DNA from: Yarrowia lipolytica
Lineage: Eukaryota > Ascomycota > Dipodascomycetes > Dipodascales
Assembly: GCF_001761485.1 (NCBI RefSeq)
Contig: NC_090773.1
Location: 1,116,001 to 1,180,000 of the forward strand
Reading direction: 5' to 3'
DNA: 64,000 bases
Shown: positions 50,539 through 61,288 of the stretch, one piece after another
Numbering within the stretch: the stretch's first letter is position 1
How the letters are laid out: each line of letters opens with the position of its first letter
Translations under genes and position numbers: made by a program
Notes under the pieces: generated by a model
Seen by the model: the letters and a program-made list of their open reading frames with translations, nothing else
The model's database searches: none
What the model was told of the DNA's origin: nothing

Positions 50539-50688
50539 ATACATATAGTCAATAAATTGCATTTCGGACTTAAACGGAGATAAGAGACCTACTTGGGACA
50601 TAATTGCACGCCTCGCCTTGAAAATAAAGTTCACGCTATGCATATATACAGCTACCATGGTAATACCGTCGCCACCACGCACACAAAA

Positions 50689-51969
50689 ATGACGCTGTTT
50701 GAGGAATGCAAAACCGCTCTGGAAACTGACGACACAAAGGCACTGGACTCGCTGCAATTGCAGCTTGCTCTGCAGTCAAACGAGACCAAACTCGAGCTTC
50801 TGAGCAACCTGATGCCCTATATTGAAACCAGTCTTCGCCAGGGCGTGGACGAATCCAGTGAGCTGCTGCAGACTCTGGCACATGATCAGAGCTTTGATGA
50901 GCTGGCTAAGATTATCCCCGTCGAAGCGATCCATGAGGGACTCATTTCCGGACTTGCTGCTCTCCAACAGGCTCTTCTGAGCTTGCTTAGACAGGATCTG
51001 GTGGCTCAAACAGAACTGCTATACGACGCACTTGTGCTTCTAGCCGATCCAGATTCTCCCGTTGGTGTCGTTTCGGCCGCTCATACCGCCCTGGTGGGAC
51101 TTGTCAAGTCCGCAGACAGCCAATTGGTTCAGAGACGACTCACTTCCGACCCTGCATGTCTCAAGGTTCTCCGAGCCATGAAGACCGAGGTGGTGACAGC
51201 TTCTCGACTACAGGGGCTACTGCTTGACACGGTGTCCGAGTTTCGGTTCCCCAGCTATTTATACGATACCAGCGACTTTGACATGTACAGAGACGATCCT
51301 CTGGCCTTGTACGTGCTAATCGAGTACTACACGAACCTATTCAGGGCCGACGCATCTTTCATCCAGACCCTCTCTGGCACCGTCAAGCATCTAATGTCCT
51401 TGTTTGAACCCGATGAGCTTCTCAACTCTTTAATTGACTCTGTTCTGGTCCAGTTGACGGGTGTTCTTTCCACTGAAGACCCCGACACTGTGTGGCAACT
51501 CGACACGGAGCTCAAGCTGGGTAAGAGGTTCATTGTTGACAAGGAGCGGGGACTGGACTACGAGTTCCTCGCCAATCTGGACCCTGAATACATCAAGGAG
51601 CATTATTCGGATGCTGTGCGGACCGTGCCTCTCAAGGTCGAGACTCTCGAGGTCTATGTGCATCTGTCGTCTTACCAGCCGACGTTTGTGCTCCTTCAGG
51701 GTCTCGAGAGCTCTTCGACTATCGCAAACCTGCCGTTTATGGCCCGATACACGCTTCTTTTGGCGCTGTCCGAGACGGAGTGGGGCATGCAGCGGCTTCT
51801 GTCGTTCCCCAGCTTGATTGACAGCGAGTTGGAGCTGCAGGACCTGAATCCCGAGTCTGCACAATTCCGGGACCTGTTTCTTCAGCGGCTTTTGTCCACA
51901 CCATGGAAGGGCAGGGCCGAGACTGCGCTCAATGGAGAGAAGGCTCCTCAGATTGAGATGCAATTGTAG
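50689..51969 (+). CDS. Hsm3/PSMD5-like proteasome base assembly chaperone
   Basis: This 426-residue helical-repeat protein fits Hsm3, a chaperone for the Rpt1-Rpt2-Rpt5 part of the proteasome base, also linked to mismatch repair in yeast. It is made of about ten ARM/HEAT-like helical pairs, for example FDELAKIIPVEAIHEGLISGL, LLRQDLVAQTELLYDALVLLAD and LIEYYTNLFRADASFIQ. The end has the block PFMARYTLLLALSETEWGMQRLLSF. The ATG at 50689 (MTLFEECKTA) is chosen; the frame is open upstream from 50593. The link to Hsm3 is by fold, length (about 480 in yeast) and general look, not a clear motif, so another HEAT-repeat chaperone is possible. It follows the GPI gene by 150 bp and lies about 5 kb from RPT5. 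Confidence 0.55.
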   Translation: MTLFEECKTALETDDTKALDSLQLQLALQSNETKLELLSNLMPYIETSLRQGVDESSELLQTLAHDQSFDELAKIIPVEAIHEGLISGLAALQQALLSLLRQDLVAQTELLYDALVLLADPDSPVGVVSAAHTALVGLVKSADSQLVQRRLTSDPACLKVLRAMKTEVVTASRLQGLLLDTVSEFRFPSYLYDTSDFDMYRDDPLALYVLIEYYTNLFRADASFIQTLSGTVKHLMSLFEPDELLNSLIDSVLVQLTGVLSTEDPDTVWQLDTELKLGKRFIVDKERGLDYEFLANLDPEYIKEHYSDAVRTVPLKVETLEVYVHLSSYQPTFVLLQGLESSSTIANLPFMARYTLLLALSETEWGMQRLLSFPSLIDSELELQDLNPESAQFRDLFLQRLLSTPWKGRAETALNGEKAPQIEMQL

Positions 51970-52452
51970 AGATAGGGCTGAGCAATCACAGAGTAAACAC
52001 GACTGTGAAGACTGCGTGATCTAAGACTGAGTGAACACGGATCTACAGCATGCTATGTGTAATGTGGTTATGTAATCAATTATGCTTATACTGTACTCGT
52101 AGACAAGGTTCTTGGTGCCTTCTGCAAGCCTTGCCTTGGAGAAGCCCGATTTGCTCCAAATTTTCGGTCGAAACCTAGGACTCTTTGCAACCGCCTCGGA
52201 ATAACTGGACGAGCCTAAAAAAGTGTGCAACGGCATTTGGTTGCGTCTATGCATGGACTCGTCTAATTAAGGTTTGTTAGTCACTGCGGTTTTTTTCCGC
52301 TCCAGAAACGCGAATCGGTCTGAATCATTAGAAAGCCGTCTGAATTCGCGCGGTTTTCCACGGAATCGAAAATTCTCCTCTTTCTGAACCCCGCGACAAG
52401 GCTTTTTTTTTTGCCCCTCCCGAACCCCACACTTAGTTTGGGCCCACCCAGC

Positions 52453-52460
52453 TGACGTCA
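52453..52460. promoter_or_regulatory. CRE/ATF site (TGACGTCA) upstream of SHB17
   Basis: The perfect 8-bp ATF/CREB palindrome lies 164 bp before the SHB17 start, next to a TTAAATAG TATA-like word. bZIP control of the gene is inferred. Confidence 0.45.
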
Positions 52461-52592
52461 CCGAACATTAAATAGCCGTTGCGTTTGTCTGCAAGCGGTA
52501 TTGCAACTTGCCAAGATTGCTACGAGTGCTCCAAGACCACTCTTTCTCTTCCTCCAACCACTCCAAACGCAAGTACACATCAACAAACCACC

Positions 52593-52623
52593 CACACACA
52601 CACACACACATCACACACACACA
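52593..52623 (+). repeat. CA microsatellite in the SHB17 5' leader
   Basis: CA repeats, broken once by TC, run to the base before the ATG. Confidence 0.75.
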
Positions 52624-53364
52624 ATGGCCCCTCGAGTTATCTTTGTACGACACGGCGAGACCGAATGGTCAAAGTCCGGCCAACACACGTCGGTGACTGA
52701 TCTGCCATTGACTGAGAACGGAGTCAAGCGAGTGCGAGCGACGGGACGGGCGCTGGTGGGCCGAAACCGGCTGGTGAACCCGGCGTACGTGGAGCACATT
52801 TTTGTTTCGCCCCGATCTCGTGCCCAGCAGACGCTCAAGCTCTTTTTTGAGGACGAGCCCGAGGCTCTCGCCAAGATCCCCCAGACCGTGACCGAAGACA
52901 TTCGAGAGTGGGACTACGGCAAGTACGAGGGCCGAAAGTCAGCCGAAATCCGGGCCGACCGAACCGCGCGAGGCATCGACAAGGACGGCCACAAGTGGAA
53001 CATTTGGTCCGACGGCTGCGAGGACGGAGAGTCGCCCCAACAGGTGCAGAAGCGAGTGGACGAGCTCATCAAGGAGATCCGGGTGATCCACAAGAAGGCG
53101 CTCGACGAGGGCAAGGAGCATTGCGACGTCATGGTGTTCGCACACGGCCACATCCTGCGAGTCTTTGCTCTGCGATGGGTCAACGGAGACATCACCATCA
53201 ACCCGGCTCTGATTCTCGAGGCAGGAGGAGTCGGTGTGCTGTCTTACGAGCATAACAACATTGAGGAGCCAGCCATTTACCTGGGAGGAGCCTTCTTTGT
53301 GCCCGACGAGGATGTGGAGAAGAACAGCGGAGTCATTGCGCTGGCTGGGGGAGAGCAGAACTAG
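52624..53364 (+). CDS. SHB17: Sedoheptulose-1,7-bisphosphatase Shb17
   Basis: This 246-residue enzyme of the phosphoglycerate mutase-like superfamily removes phosphate from sedoheptulose-1,7-bisphosphate and so feeds the non-oxidative pentose phosphate route toward ribose-5-phosphate. The catalytic motif is RHGETEW with His10, and the second conserved His is in VFAHGHILRVFALRW. TDLPLTENG and EWDYGKYEG are family signatures, and SKSGQHTSVTDLPLT matches yeast Shb17. The ATG at 52624 is chosen; the frame extends upstream through the CA repeat. It is convergent with SPB1. No odd feature is seen in the protein. Confidence 0.88.
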   Translation: MAPRVIFVRHGETEWSKSGQHTSVTDLPLTENGVKRVRATGRALVGRNRLVNPAYVEHIFVSPRSRAQQTLKLFFEDEPEALAKIPQTVTEDIREWDYGKYEGRKSAEIRADRTARGIDKDGHKWNIWSDGCEDGESPQQVQKRVDELIKEIRVIHKKALDEGKEHCDVMVFAHGHILRVFALRWVNGDITINPALILEAGGVGVLSYEHNNIEEPAIYLGGAFFVPDEDVEKNSGVIALAGGEQN

Positions 53365-53706
53365 TGCGAGCCACCTCGTAGTAAATATGAATAGATACAT
53401 GATTACGGATGTGAGTGGTGATTGATATGGTGAGTAGTGGATCGCATCCAGTAAGAGACTGGATCAGTAAGGAGAACTGTTGATTGATTCTACTTAGTAG
53501 AGGTACCCTGTGATCCTAGGACACACTCTTTTCTTCTCTAGTAAGTTAGGAACACCAGAAATGAGCCCCCCAGTGGACTTTTCATGCTAAGTAGATCCAA
53601 AAAACTATTTCAACTAAAGATACAGTCCAACTGACTGAACACCAACAATCACATCCACTCTCTCACTATTCTAATACAATACCATCCATTAATTCTATCC
53701 ATATGA
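53365..53706. other. Intergenic: convergent SHB17/SPB1 3' region
   Basis: 342 bp, AT-rich; no gene and no notable repeat is seen. Confidence 0.6.
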
Positions 53707-56259
53707 CTATTTCTTGCCCATCTTCTTCTTAATTCGTCGAATAGCACGCTGCTCCTTCTTCATGGTTCCATCAACCATCTTATACTTTCCTGTGACTCCT
53801 CTAGGTCGGCCAGCAATACCCTTGTTCTTTCCTCCGGCGTAGACGACGGTGACGGTCTTCTTCTTGGACTTCTGGGGCTTGGCGAGCTTTCGCATGAGCT
53901 TGGAAATGTCATCGGCCTTCTCCTTCTCCGATCGCGCGCCATCTTCGTTGATCAGCTCGGACTTCTTCTTCATCTGCTCCAGTCGTCGGAGAGCTCGCAT
54001 CTTCTTTCGGCCCTTGGCCTCCAACACCTTCTTGATGGGCCGGGCGTTGAGAGTCTTCATCTTCTGCTTAAGCGCCTCCACAGCCTCCTTGGTGATGGGC
54101 TTGTTGAGCTTGTTATGTTTGTTTTCGTCGTCCTGGAACCACTGGGGCAGGCCGTCCAGGTCTCGGAACGAGTACCGGTTGTAGCCATCGTCCTGGAGCT
54201 TGTGTTTGTTGGTCTGGCCGGTGGCCAACTGGTGGGCCATGGTCATGGCCTGGTCGGTCACCAGATCAATGTTGGGCTCGTCGTCGGAGTCAGACTCGCC
54301 ATGCACGTACTCAATGTCAGAATCGTCCTGCTTCTGGGTCTCCATGACGATATCGTCCTCCTCGTCTTCACTGTCGGAGTATTCGAGACCGTTCTTCTTG
54401 GCGTACTTGCGCTTCTTGGCCTTCTCCAGCTCAATCAGGTCCTTGGCTCCGGGCTCCAGCAGGTCCAGAGCCTTGGGTTTGGCCTCGGTCTTGGCCACGG
54501 CGGCGTTCACCAGATTGTCGAAAATCGGGTTGGAAAAGAACATGTTGCCGTTGTTGAGAGTTCGGGCAGTCTTGCCGTCGTCCTCGTCTTCGCCATCGTC
54601 AATGGTGGCCATGTCAACATCGTCAGCAGACATTTCGCCGTCAGACTCGTCACCATCCTTCTTGTCGGAAATACCAAACCACTCCTCGGTCTCAACATTG
54701 GCTTTCTTTCGCTGAACCACACTCTTGGCAGTTCGAGCAGCCTTGTTCTCCAGATACTCGGTGTACATGGACTCGAGCTCATCCTCCAGACCGTTGGCCT
54801 CGTCGTCGGAGCCGTAGTCGACCCGCTCGGCCTCTTCCAGAGTCACGTGCTCGTCGCCTGTCTCGCTCACATGGCTTCGCTTACCCTTCTGCAGCTCGCT
54901 CAGCTTGCCGGTTCGCTCCGCCTGTTTCAGGTTGAACAGTGACTCCATTTTGGCAGCCTCGATACCGAGCTCTGTGGGGGTGGTCATGTTCATCTGCATT
55001 CGCTGGATTTCTCGCTGTTTCATTTCGTTTCGGCGTCGTCTTTCCCGCTTCTTACGGGCCTTTTCTCGCTCGCCAAGCTCAGACAGCTCCTTGTCAATCA
55101 GCTGGTCCTCGTCCAGCTCCTCCTCCTCAACCTCCACTCCGGCCTCGGGCTTGTCAATCTGCAGAAGGTCACGTGCGCTGAGTCGCCACTTGAGAATGGC
55201 CCGGAACTCCTTTCGGCCTAGCACCTTGAGATCCTTGAGACACTCGAGCAGCTCTGGGGTGGTCTGGGGCAGCTTGGACACCATCTTGAGAGCGTCTTCG
55301 TCCGAGTAAACCTTGTCGTCAAGCACATACTGGACGTTTCCCCGCTCGTCTCGAGCCTCCTTATCCTTCTCCTTCTCTTCCTCCTCGTCAACCTCTCCCT
55401 CCTTGATGGATCTGGGGGTCCACGTCATCTCGTTGGTCTCTCCCAGATTGTCAATGGGAGTAGAGTCTGTGATAAAGTCCAGAATGGACAGACGCTTGTG
55501 TTGCAGGTACTCGCCCTCCTCGTAACCCTCTCGCTTTCGTCGCTTGACCTCGGGGTTGAACACCTTGGCCTCGTTGTTGTTGTTGCCCTGAGACACCTCC
55601 TCGAACACGTACTTGGCGTCCAGCAGTCGGGGGTCGATTTTCTTGGGAGCCTTGAACTTAAGACAGACGACGAAAATCTCGGCGGACACGTTTCGCGAAG
55701 AGGGCGGTTTGGTGGCCTCCACCTTCTCGAAAAACTGCTGGAACACCCACATGAGGTTGTTGTAATCTTTGGATCGGAACACCTTGGTGACAAAGGTTCC
55801 GCCCTTGTTGAGGAACTCCACCGCCAGCTTGAGCGATTGCAGAACCAGCTCGGACTGCGTGAAGGCATCCTGGGCCCACGCCATACCCACGTTGGGCGCA
55901 CCATCGTGCATGACTGTGTCCGCCTTCCACGTTTTCATGTATTGTCGAAGCTGCTGTCGGCAGTGGTCAGTGGTGATATCTGACTGGAAAGTGATGACGT
56001 TAGGAAGCGGCTTGATGGGAACAATATCACAGCCGATGATGAGTGAGTTAACGGGACAGAGCTGCGACGCCACCTGACACCACGAGCCAGGAGCAGCACA
56101 CAGATCAATCACCACCTTGGACTTTTCTAAAAACTTGCCGTACTTCTGGTTGATCTGGATGATTTTGAACGACGATCGCGCTCGGTAGCCCTTCTCCTTG
56201 GCCAATCGATAGTAGTGATCCAATCGACCTTTTCCGTGTTTCTTTTGAATTTTACCCAT
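53707..56259 (-). CDS. SPB1: 2'-O-ribose rRNA methyltransferase Spb1
   Basis: This 850-residue nucleolar enzyme methylates 25S rRNA at the A-loop during late 60S assembly. The N-terminal FtsJ-like domain holds RARSSFKIIQINQKYG, the SAM motif DLCAAPGSWCQVAS at about 52-65 and GTFVTKVFRSKDY. The middle is acidic (SDDEANGLEDELES). The C-terminal Spb1_C domain has PRGVTGKYKMVDGTMKKEQ and ends in a basic KKKMGKK tail. Length matches S. cerevisiae Spb1 (841). The start is MGKIQKKHGKGRLDHYYRLA, the standard family N-terminus. The gene is intact. Confidence 0.95.
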   Translation of the reverse strand: MGKIQKKHGKGRLDHYYRLAKEKGYRARSSFKIIQINQKYGKFLEKSKVVIDLCAAPGSWCQVASQLCPVNSLIIGCDIVPIKPLPNVITFQSDITTDHCRQQLRQYMKTWKADTVMHDGAPNVGMAWAQDAFTQSELVLQSLKLAVEFLNKGGTFVTKVFRSKDYNNLMWVFQQFFEKVEATKPPSSRNVSAEIFVVCLKFKAPKKIDPRLLDAKYVFEEVSQGNNNNEAKVFNPEVKRRKREGYEEGEYLQHKRLSILDFITDSTPIDNLGETNEMTWTPRSIKEGEVDEEEEKEKDKEARDERGNVQYVLDDKVYSDEDALKMVSKLPQTTPELLECLKDLKVLGRKEFRAILKWRLSARDLLQIDKPEAGVEVEEEELDEDQLIDKELSELGEREKARKKRERRRRNEMKQREIQRMQMNMTTPTELGIEAAKMESLFNLKQAERTGKLSELQKGKRSHVSETGDEHVTLEEAERVDYGSDDEANGLEDELESMYTEYLENKAARTAKSVVQRKKANVETEEWFGISDKKDGDESDGEMSADDVDMATIDDGEDEDDGKTARTLNNGNMFFSNPIFDNLVNAAVAKTEAKPKALDLLEPGAKDLIELEKAKKRKYAKKNGLEYSDSEDEEDDIVMETQKQDDSDIEYVHGESDSDDEPNIDLVTDQAMTMAHQLATGQTNKHKLQDDGYNRYSFRDLDGLPQWFQDDENKHNKLNKPITKEAVEALKQKMKTLNARPIKKVLEAKGRKKMRALRRLEQMKKKSELINEDGARSEKEKADDISKLMRKLAKPQKSKKKTVTVVYAGGKNKGIAGRPRGVTGKYKMVDGTMKKEQRAIRRIKKKMGKK

Positions 56260-59009
56260 GGTTGTCTGGTTGTATGGTTAGCTGAAAAATAATTTTAGAA
56301 GGCTCATGCAGCCTGTCCGATTTTTTAACCTCAAGGTTCGGTAGGGTAACACAAAGCATAGACGGGCCGTTGAGTAATTTACTTGGGATTAGTTGGAAAG
56401 GGGACAAGGGGCGAAATCCTACCCTCCGGTATATTTCATTCATTTGAGGGGGATGATTTTGGAAGCTGACTTGGTTGCAATGTTGTTCATGACAATAATC
56501 CTCGGGTATGGACTTTGTATTTGCCACTGACTGAGACTGGTGATTAGTTAAACCTTGTTAAGGAAAACTCGGCTGGGGGTGCAAATATGGTGTTCCAGGG
56601 GTGGTAGAAAGATGGGGAAAGGTTCAGATTGTATGGAATTTGAATATTGATGAAAATAATTATATTATTTCCCATATTCTCCATACAAAATATGATTTTA
56701 TTGCCATTTTTGTGGAAACTGGGACCCTAAAATTACTTAAGCTTTAGTTGAGCCTGAATGAGTAGGACTGGATCATATTGGAGCACCTATAAAGACATTC
56801 TAACCAGAAGGAAAATCACACTAGGAGACGCTCTAGGAAGAATTACTCAGTGCTAGGAAGAACTACTTGTACAATTGTTGGTTGTACTCGTACGAGAATG
56901 AAACCAAAGCGCGTCTCAGCTTGAGTTTTACTCTACCAGTGGCTCCTTTCTAGCGTGTGTCTTAAACAGCCGCGCTGAGAGGCGTTCATCTAGATGTTCA
57001 TTCTTAGACCCACGAACAATTACAAGAGAGAGAATTCACGTCTTGTCTCCAATCCTTCCCTCCTATACCGAGCTCGTTCTGGCATGGTTCCGTGGGTGGC
57101 CGGAGTGTTGTTTTCTGGCCATATCAACGACCAGTTCCGACAGAGCATACAGTAGTGAATCAGGCAGTTTTCCGCGGTACTGTATATCGACAATGATCAT
57201 CCAGGCCGTTCCACGCGGTAGGTCGACTAGGCAGATCTCCGCGGCAAGGCTGTCTCAAACTGACTCTGGAGCTCATTCCGGTTTAATCAAGTGTCGGGAG
57301 GAATCACGTGTCCAGAGAGGACTGGCTATTCAACTCTGTAAACAGTACCTCGACATCTCCTCCACAATGTCATTTTGTTGGTATACTAGAAGCTATTGGA
57401 GAAGATCAAGTTATCCGGTAGGTGAAGACGAAGATGAAGACGATGAAGACAAGATGTGGCGAGAGAGGTCTCAGCTCAAATTCGGCTCAAATTCGACTCA
57501 AGTCGTTCACAGACAGGGACGATGTCAGTTTGTTACTGTAAGATGGCCTCTTTTTCATTGCATATCGATTTCAACTCACTCGTACTCGTACTTCTCAGGT
57601 AGTCAGTAAATTGAGTTTAGCAGAAAAAAATCGAGTCAAATAAGCTTTTGTTAGAGTTTTAAGCGTGCATGATGGTGCATAACTCTGGATTTTTAATTTA
57701 CACGGCTAATTCGCAGTCGAGACGAATAAATTGTCAATAAATCCAACGTTAATTAATTTTGAGTTTCTGGAGGAAATGGAGGAGATTTGGGCTGACTCGA
57801 AAGAGTACTGCTGCTGTGCTGTATTGGTATATATTCTCAGATATGTGTTTCCTCTCGTCGGGTTTATTCGGGCACCTAACAACTGTGTATCAACAAGTGC
57901 TGTTTGAGACGTGTTGTGCACTTTGGGGTTTTGAAGACTCCGTTGAAAGTGCCAAAGTCGCTCAATGAGAGCCCGGCATAATCGAACTCTCTCGCTTCAA
58001 TTGAGTATCTAAAACGTTTCTAGGATTCAGATCTTCGATGAGTCGTTTCAGGAAGCTCAATTGACGTTGTTGGTGTTGGGCCAGATGATGCCCAAAGACA
58101 CGATACCCCTGGACGGAGTATGAAGCGTTCCTGAAGCATGTCCCGTGGGATTCAGAGAAGGCTTTGTACAGTTTCTGTGTGTTGTAGTGGTTTATTACGC
58201 TACCAGACTGTTTGGTGGGTAAGTAGACCGGAGATATAGAAGTTGAAAGATAGTCAGTCAAATACGAGAGTGTCAGTAGGTGTAAACATAATGACGATAT
58301 TTTAGAAGAAATCCAGTCTAATTACTGTCGTAAATGGCTTTTTTATAAGTAAAACAAGTAATTCTACCGGTACTAATGCGGGTACTGTGTGTACTAATAT
58401 AATCGCATGTTTTGTCTTTCCTGAGCATTCAGTTCAATCACCGGACATACAATCGACAATTCTCCTTCCTGTATCAGACCTTGAATGGCCATGTCTGGGT
58501 CAAGTTCAATCGGATAAAGCAAGACGTGTGAGCACAGTATCTACCTGTTCAAGTACCGGTATATTACTTGTGCAATTACAGCGCTACATAAATATAGGTC
58601 GCCTCTACATATCTATGAGCAGACTTGTCCATCACGGATTCCTATGCTGACTCTGAAATAGTCATGCACAGACACCTGGTAAGTCTCATCAGCAATATAA
58701 CAATAGTGGGCCTTTGAAACAGCCGAGTATCAAGATTCATTGTCTAAACGACAGGTATTTGAAGTCTCCAGACATGTCTTGCTCTTGTAGAGTAGATTGA
58801 GAGTGTGCTGCGGATCATAAGTATCCAAAGTTGCCGTCTGGGTCCTCTTGTTTTCAGAATAACAATGTTCTAATTTCCTTACTCGTTACATCTACAGAGC
58901 TTGTACCTGGTCGTAAAAACACATTGGCTTGTATAACAGCGTCCTGTGAACATAGTTATACCAAATTCTACAAGAAAGGGTAGATGTTTCGTCTTTTATA
59001 CAGATCTCC

Positions 59010-59060
59010 CTTGGGGTATGACGTTCCTTGGGGTATGGCGATCTCTGGGGTATAACCGGT
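59010..59060. repeat. Three spaced CTTGGGGTATG repeats
   Basis: CCTTGGGGTATG occurs twice and TCTGGGGTATA once, about 16 bp apart. Confidence 0.55.
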
Positions 59061-59374
59061 GACGGTCTACGGGTATATATATGTCATTTTCTGGAAGTAA
59101 ACGACGGAAATGAGTGTTCTTGTTGTCTGAATTAGCACCTTGCTGTAGATCCAGACTAGTTCCAAACTAGTTGACCTAATTGACTGGAAGAACAGATGGC
59201 GAGGCGGTAAATCAATCCTTTACGCGGACCATTATTGGTAAGACTCTTGAGGGGTTGGACTAGATACCATACCATACTTGTGGTCCAATATCATATACGA
59301 CTGAAAAGCTGGTGATAATCACAGACGGTTCAGCATAGCTCGAGACTAGCTGCGGTTACAATACAAGTAGCGAC

Positions 59375-59445
59375 GGGACCAGTAAAAGTCACTGCGATTC
59401 CAGTAAAAGTAGCTACGATTCCAGTAAAAGTAGCTACGATTCCAG
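59375..59445. repeat. 21-bp tandem repeat, about 3.5 copies
   Basis: Units of GATTCCAGTAAAAGTAGC plus TAC; two are perfect (59396-59416, 59417-59437), flanked by one changed and one partial copy. Confidence 0.75.
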
Positions 59446-60389
59446 TAGTACAAGTGCCGTACGAGTATATACTTGACCTGAAGTCTCCAGTGTACTCCTA
59501 GGTACTCCTGCAGTATTATAGAGGTACTGGAATTGAAGCCTTCATGTACAGTACATACAATTGTATGTATTGCCAAACGAGCCATGTGGAGTAGTTGAAC
59601 AGGTAGTCGAGATGGTGCTCTCCTCTGAAAGAGTTACACGGTTGAACAGATAACCGAGCAGGTCTCCGAGGTGGACTTTAGTCCGTAGCTGTTGAAGTCG
59701 ATAGAATCATGTTGAGGAAGACCAGGAATCAGCCTGGTCGGAGGGTCGGGACTGCGGGATCCTAACTGCGCAAGACTCCTCCGGTTCGTTGCAGATAGCC
59801 ACTGGTACATGTTGTTGGACTCCCCCGCCTATTTGTAGATACTCTACTGTCATCATCTACAGTCTACGATAGTTGACGTCGTTCGGTAGGAGTGGCTCAG
59901 GCAAGAAACCGAACCATCATCTGCTATCCAGGCGCTAGATGGAAGAAATCATCCAGAGATGATTAGTAGACAGATTCTGGAGGACAGACGCAACACTTGG
60001 CTCCAATCGCTATCGCTGCTGCTGCCAGCTGTCGCCCAAAAAATGTAACCCTTTTAGTCATGACGGTAAAAAGCTTTCGCGCGTCACTAGATTAACCAGA
60101 CTCAAGGTCGGTCAATATCGGGGTCAATCCACGACTGAACAAAACGCACAGCAGTGGAAAAAGATTGATCTGTGCTCAGAGACACATTGACAGAACGGTA
60201 AGATGCTTTCGCTGGATCAGTCAACTTAAGGAGAGCACGTGACACAGAAAACATGTGTCCGGATAGAGTGTGGGTCACGCAGAAATCACCCTCGCCGCAC
60301 TTTACCATGACACAAATCCACTGTGATGTAGAGAAGAGGAGATGAATTAGTCGAAACGTTTTTTTCTCTCCCAACTGAAAAATCCAGGA

Positions 60390-60571
60390 TTAGGGTATGT
60401 CCCTATCCCGTAATATCTGCGCCACATTCAACGCCACATTTAAGGGTTAGGGTTGGGTTAGGACAAAAAAATAAAAATAAAAAAATATCGTCATCGGACT
60501 TACATTTTCGTACGAGAGTCGTCGGCGCCGGGTCAAGACAGAACATTGGACTAATAGAGTTAGGGTTAGGG
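60390..60571. promoter_or_regulatory. Cluster of TTAGGG motifs upstream of CYC1
   Basis: TTAGGG is found at 60390-60395, 60447-60452, 60560-60565 and 60566-60571, with GGGTTAGG near 60455. They are read directly. These are typical sites of Tbf1/Tay1-type Myb proteins; Yarrowia telomere repeats themselves differ. Confidence 0.45.
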
Positions 60572-60797
60572 TGTTCCCGGTGTTTGGCGAAAGATAGGTG
60601 AGGACGTTTGGGATTGGGGAATTGGGGAGGTGACAAGGGATTGTTGGTCACGTGATGAACAGGCATGATCATTTTGTTCGGCCACGTGATGGATTGGTTC
60701 ATTTTCGCTGATCACGTGACCGACGTTTTCCGATATTTTCCGAGTTGCTATTAATGCACATTTTTTGGCTAATCAACCTGCGCGTTTATCGCAACGG

Positions 60798-60834
60798 CCA
60801 ATAAGGTTTTTAGAGAAAGTTTAAACGGACCAAT
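60798..60834 (+). promoter_or_regulatory. Two CCAAT boxes (HAP sites) of CYC1
   Basis: CCAAT occurs at 60798-60802 and 60830-60834, in the direction of CYC1, 131-167 bp before the ATG. HAP2/3/5 control of cytochrome c genes through CCAAT is well known in yeasts. Confidence 0.6.
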
Positions 60835-60892
60835 CACGGCCGAGGCATTACCTTTGGAGGCGCTAGTGGTTGCTGCAGCCGCTGAGTGCAAC

Positions 60893-60900
60893 ATATAAGG
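60893..60900 (+). promoter_or_regulatory. TATA box of CYC1
   Basis: ATATAAGG lies 65-72 bp before the CYC1 start, followed by a CT-rich leader. Confidence 0.55.
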
Positions 60901-60964
60901 AGGTTGGTCCGCTACTCCCAGCCTCTTCTCACCACACTCACATTTCTACAACACAAAAACTACA

Positions 60965-61288
60965 ATGGGTTACAAGGAAGGTTCCGCTAAGAAGGGTGCT
61001 ACTCTCTTCAAGACTCGATGCGCTCAGTGCCACACCACCGAGGCCGGAGGACCCCACAAGGTCGGCCCCAACCTCCATGGTGTCATCAACCGACACTCCG
61101 GAGAGGCCGAGGGCTACTCTTACTCCGATGCCAACAAGCGAAAGGGTATTGAGTGGACCACCGAGCATCTGTTTGAGTACCTCGAGAACCCCAAGAAGTA
61201 CATTCCCGGTACCAAGATGGCTTTCGGAGGTCTCAAGAAGCCCAAGGACCGAAACGATCTGATCACCTGGATGGTCGAGAACTGCTAA
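60965..61288 (+). CDS. CYC1: Cytochrome c
   Basis: This 107-residue protein is mitochondrial cytochrome c, which carries electrons from complex III to complex IV in the intermembrane space. The haem-binding CAQCH motif has Cys19, Cys22 and His23, and the sixth ligand is Met85 in GTKMAFGG. The family blocks [30 protein letters not shown] and RNDLITWM are all present. The length is typical for fungal cytochrome c. A strong promoter with CCAAT and TATA boxes lies upstream. It is single-exon, with optimal-looking codons (for example GGT and AAG) as expected for a highly expressed gene. The call is certain. Confidence 0.98.
   Translation: MGYKEGSAKKGATLFKTRCAQCHTTEAGGPHKVGPNLHGVINRHSGEAEGYSYSDANKRKGIEWTTEHLFEYLENPKKYIPGTKMAFGGLKKPKDRNDLITWMVENC

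Larger units (their letters stand above)
51970..52623. other. Intergenic: Hsm3-like 3' region and SHB17 promoter
   Basis: 654 bp without a gene. A TGACGTCA site at 52453-52460, a TTAAATAG TATA-like word near 52468, and a CA dinucleotide run just before the SHB17 ATG are seen. Confidence 0.6.
56260..60964. other. 4.7 kb gene-poor gap between SPB1 and CYC1
   Basis: No convincing gene is seen. The longest open frame (57043-57609, no ATG at its start) has random composition. AT-rich sequence lies at 56600-56740 and 57600-57780. Short repeats are at 59010-59060 and 59375-59445. TTAGGG motifs lie at 60390-60571, three CACGTG words at 60650-60715, and the CYC1 promoter at the right end. The gap is large for this gene-dense window and could hide ncRNA genes or an origin. 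Confidence 0.6.

Noticed and set aside
57043-57609. 188-residue frame in the gene desert
   Set aside because: It starts at TTG with no good ATG, has random-looking composition and no family look.
60102-60374. 90-residue minus-strand frame in the CYC1 upstream region
   Set aside because: Short, no motif, and lies in a region of promoter-type motifs.
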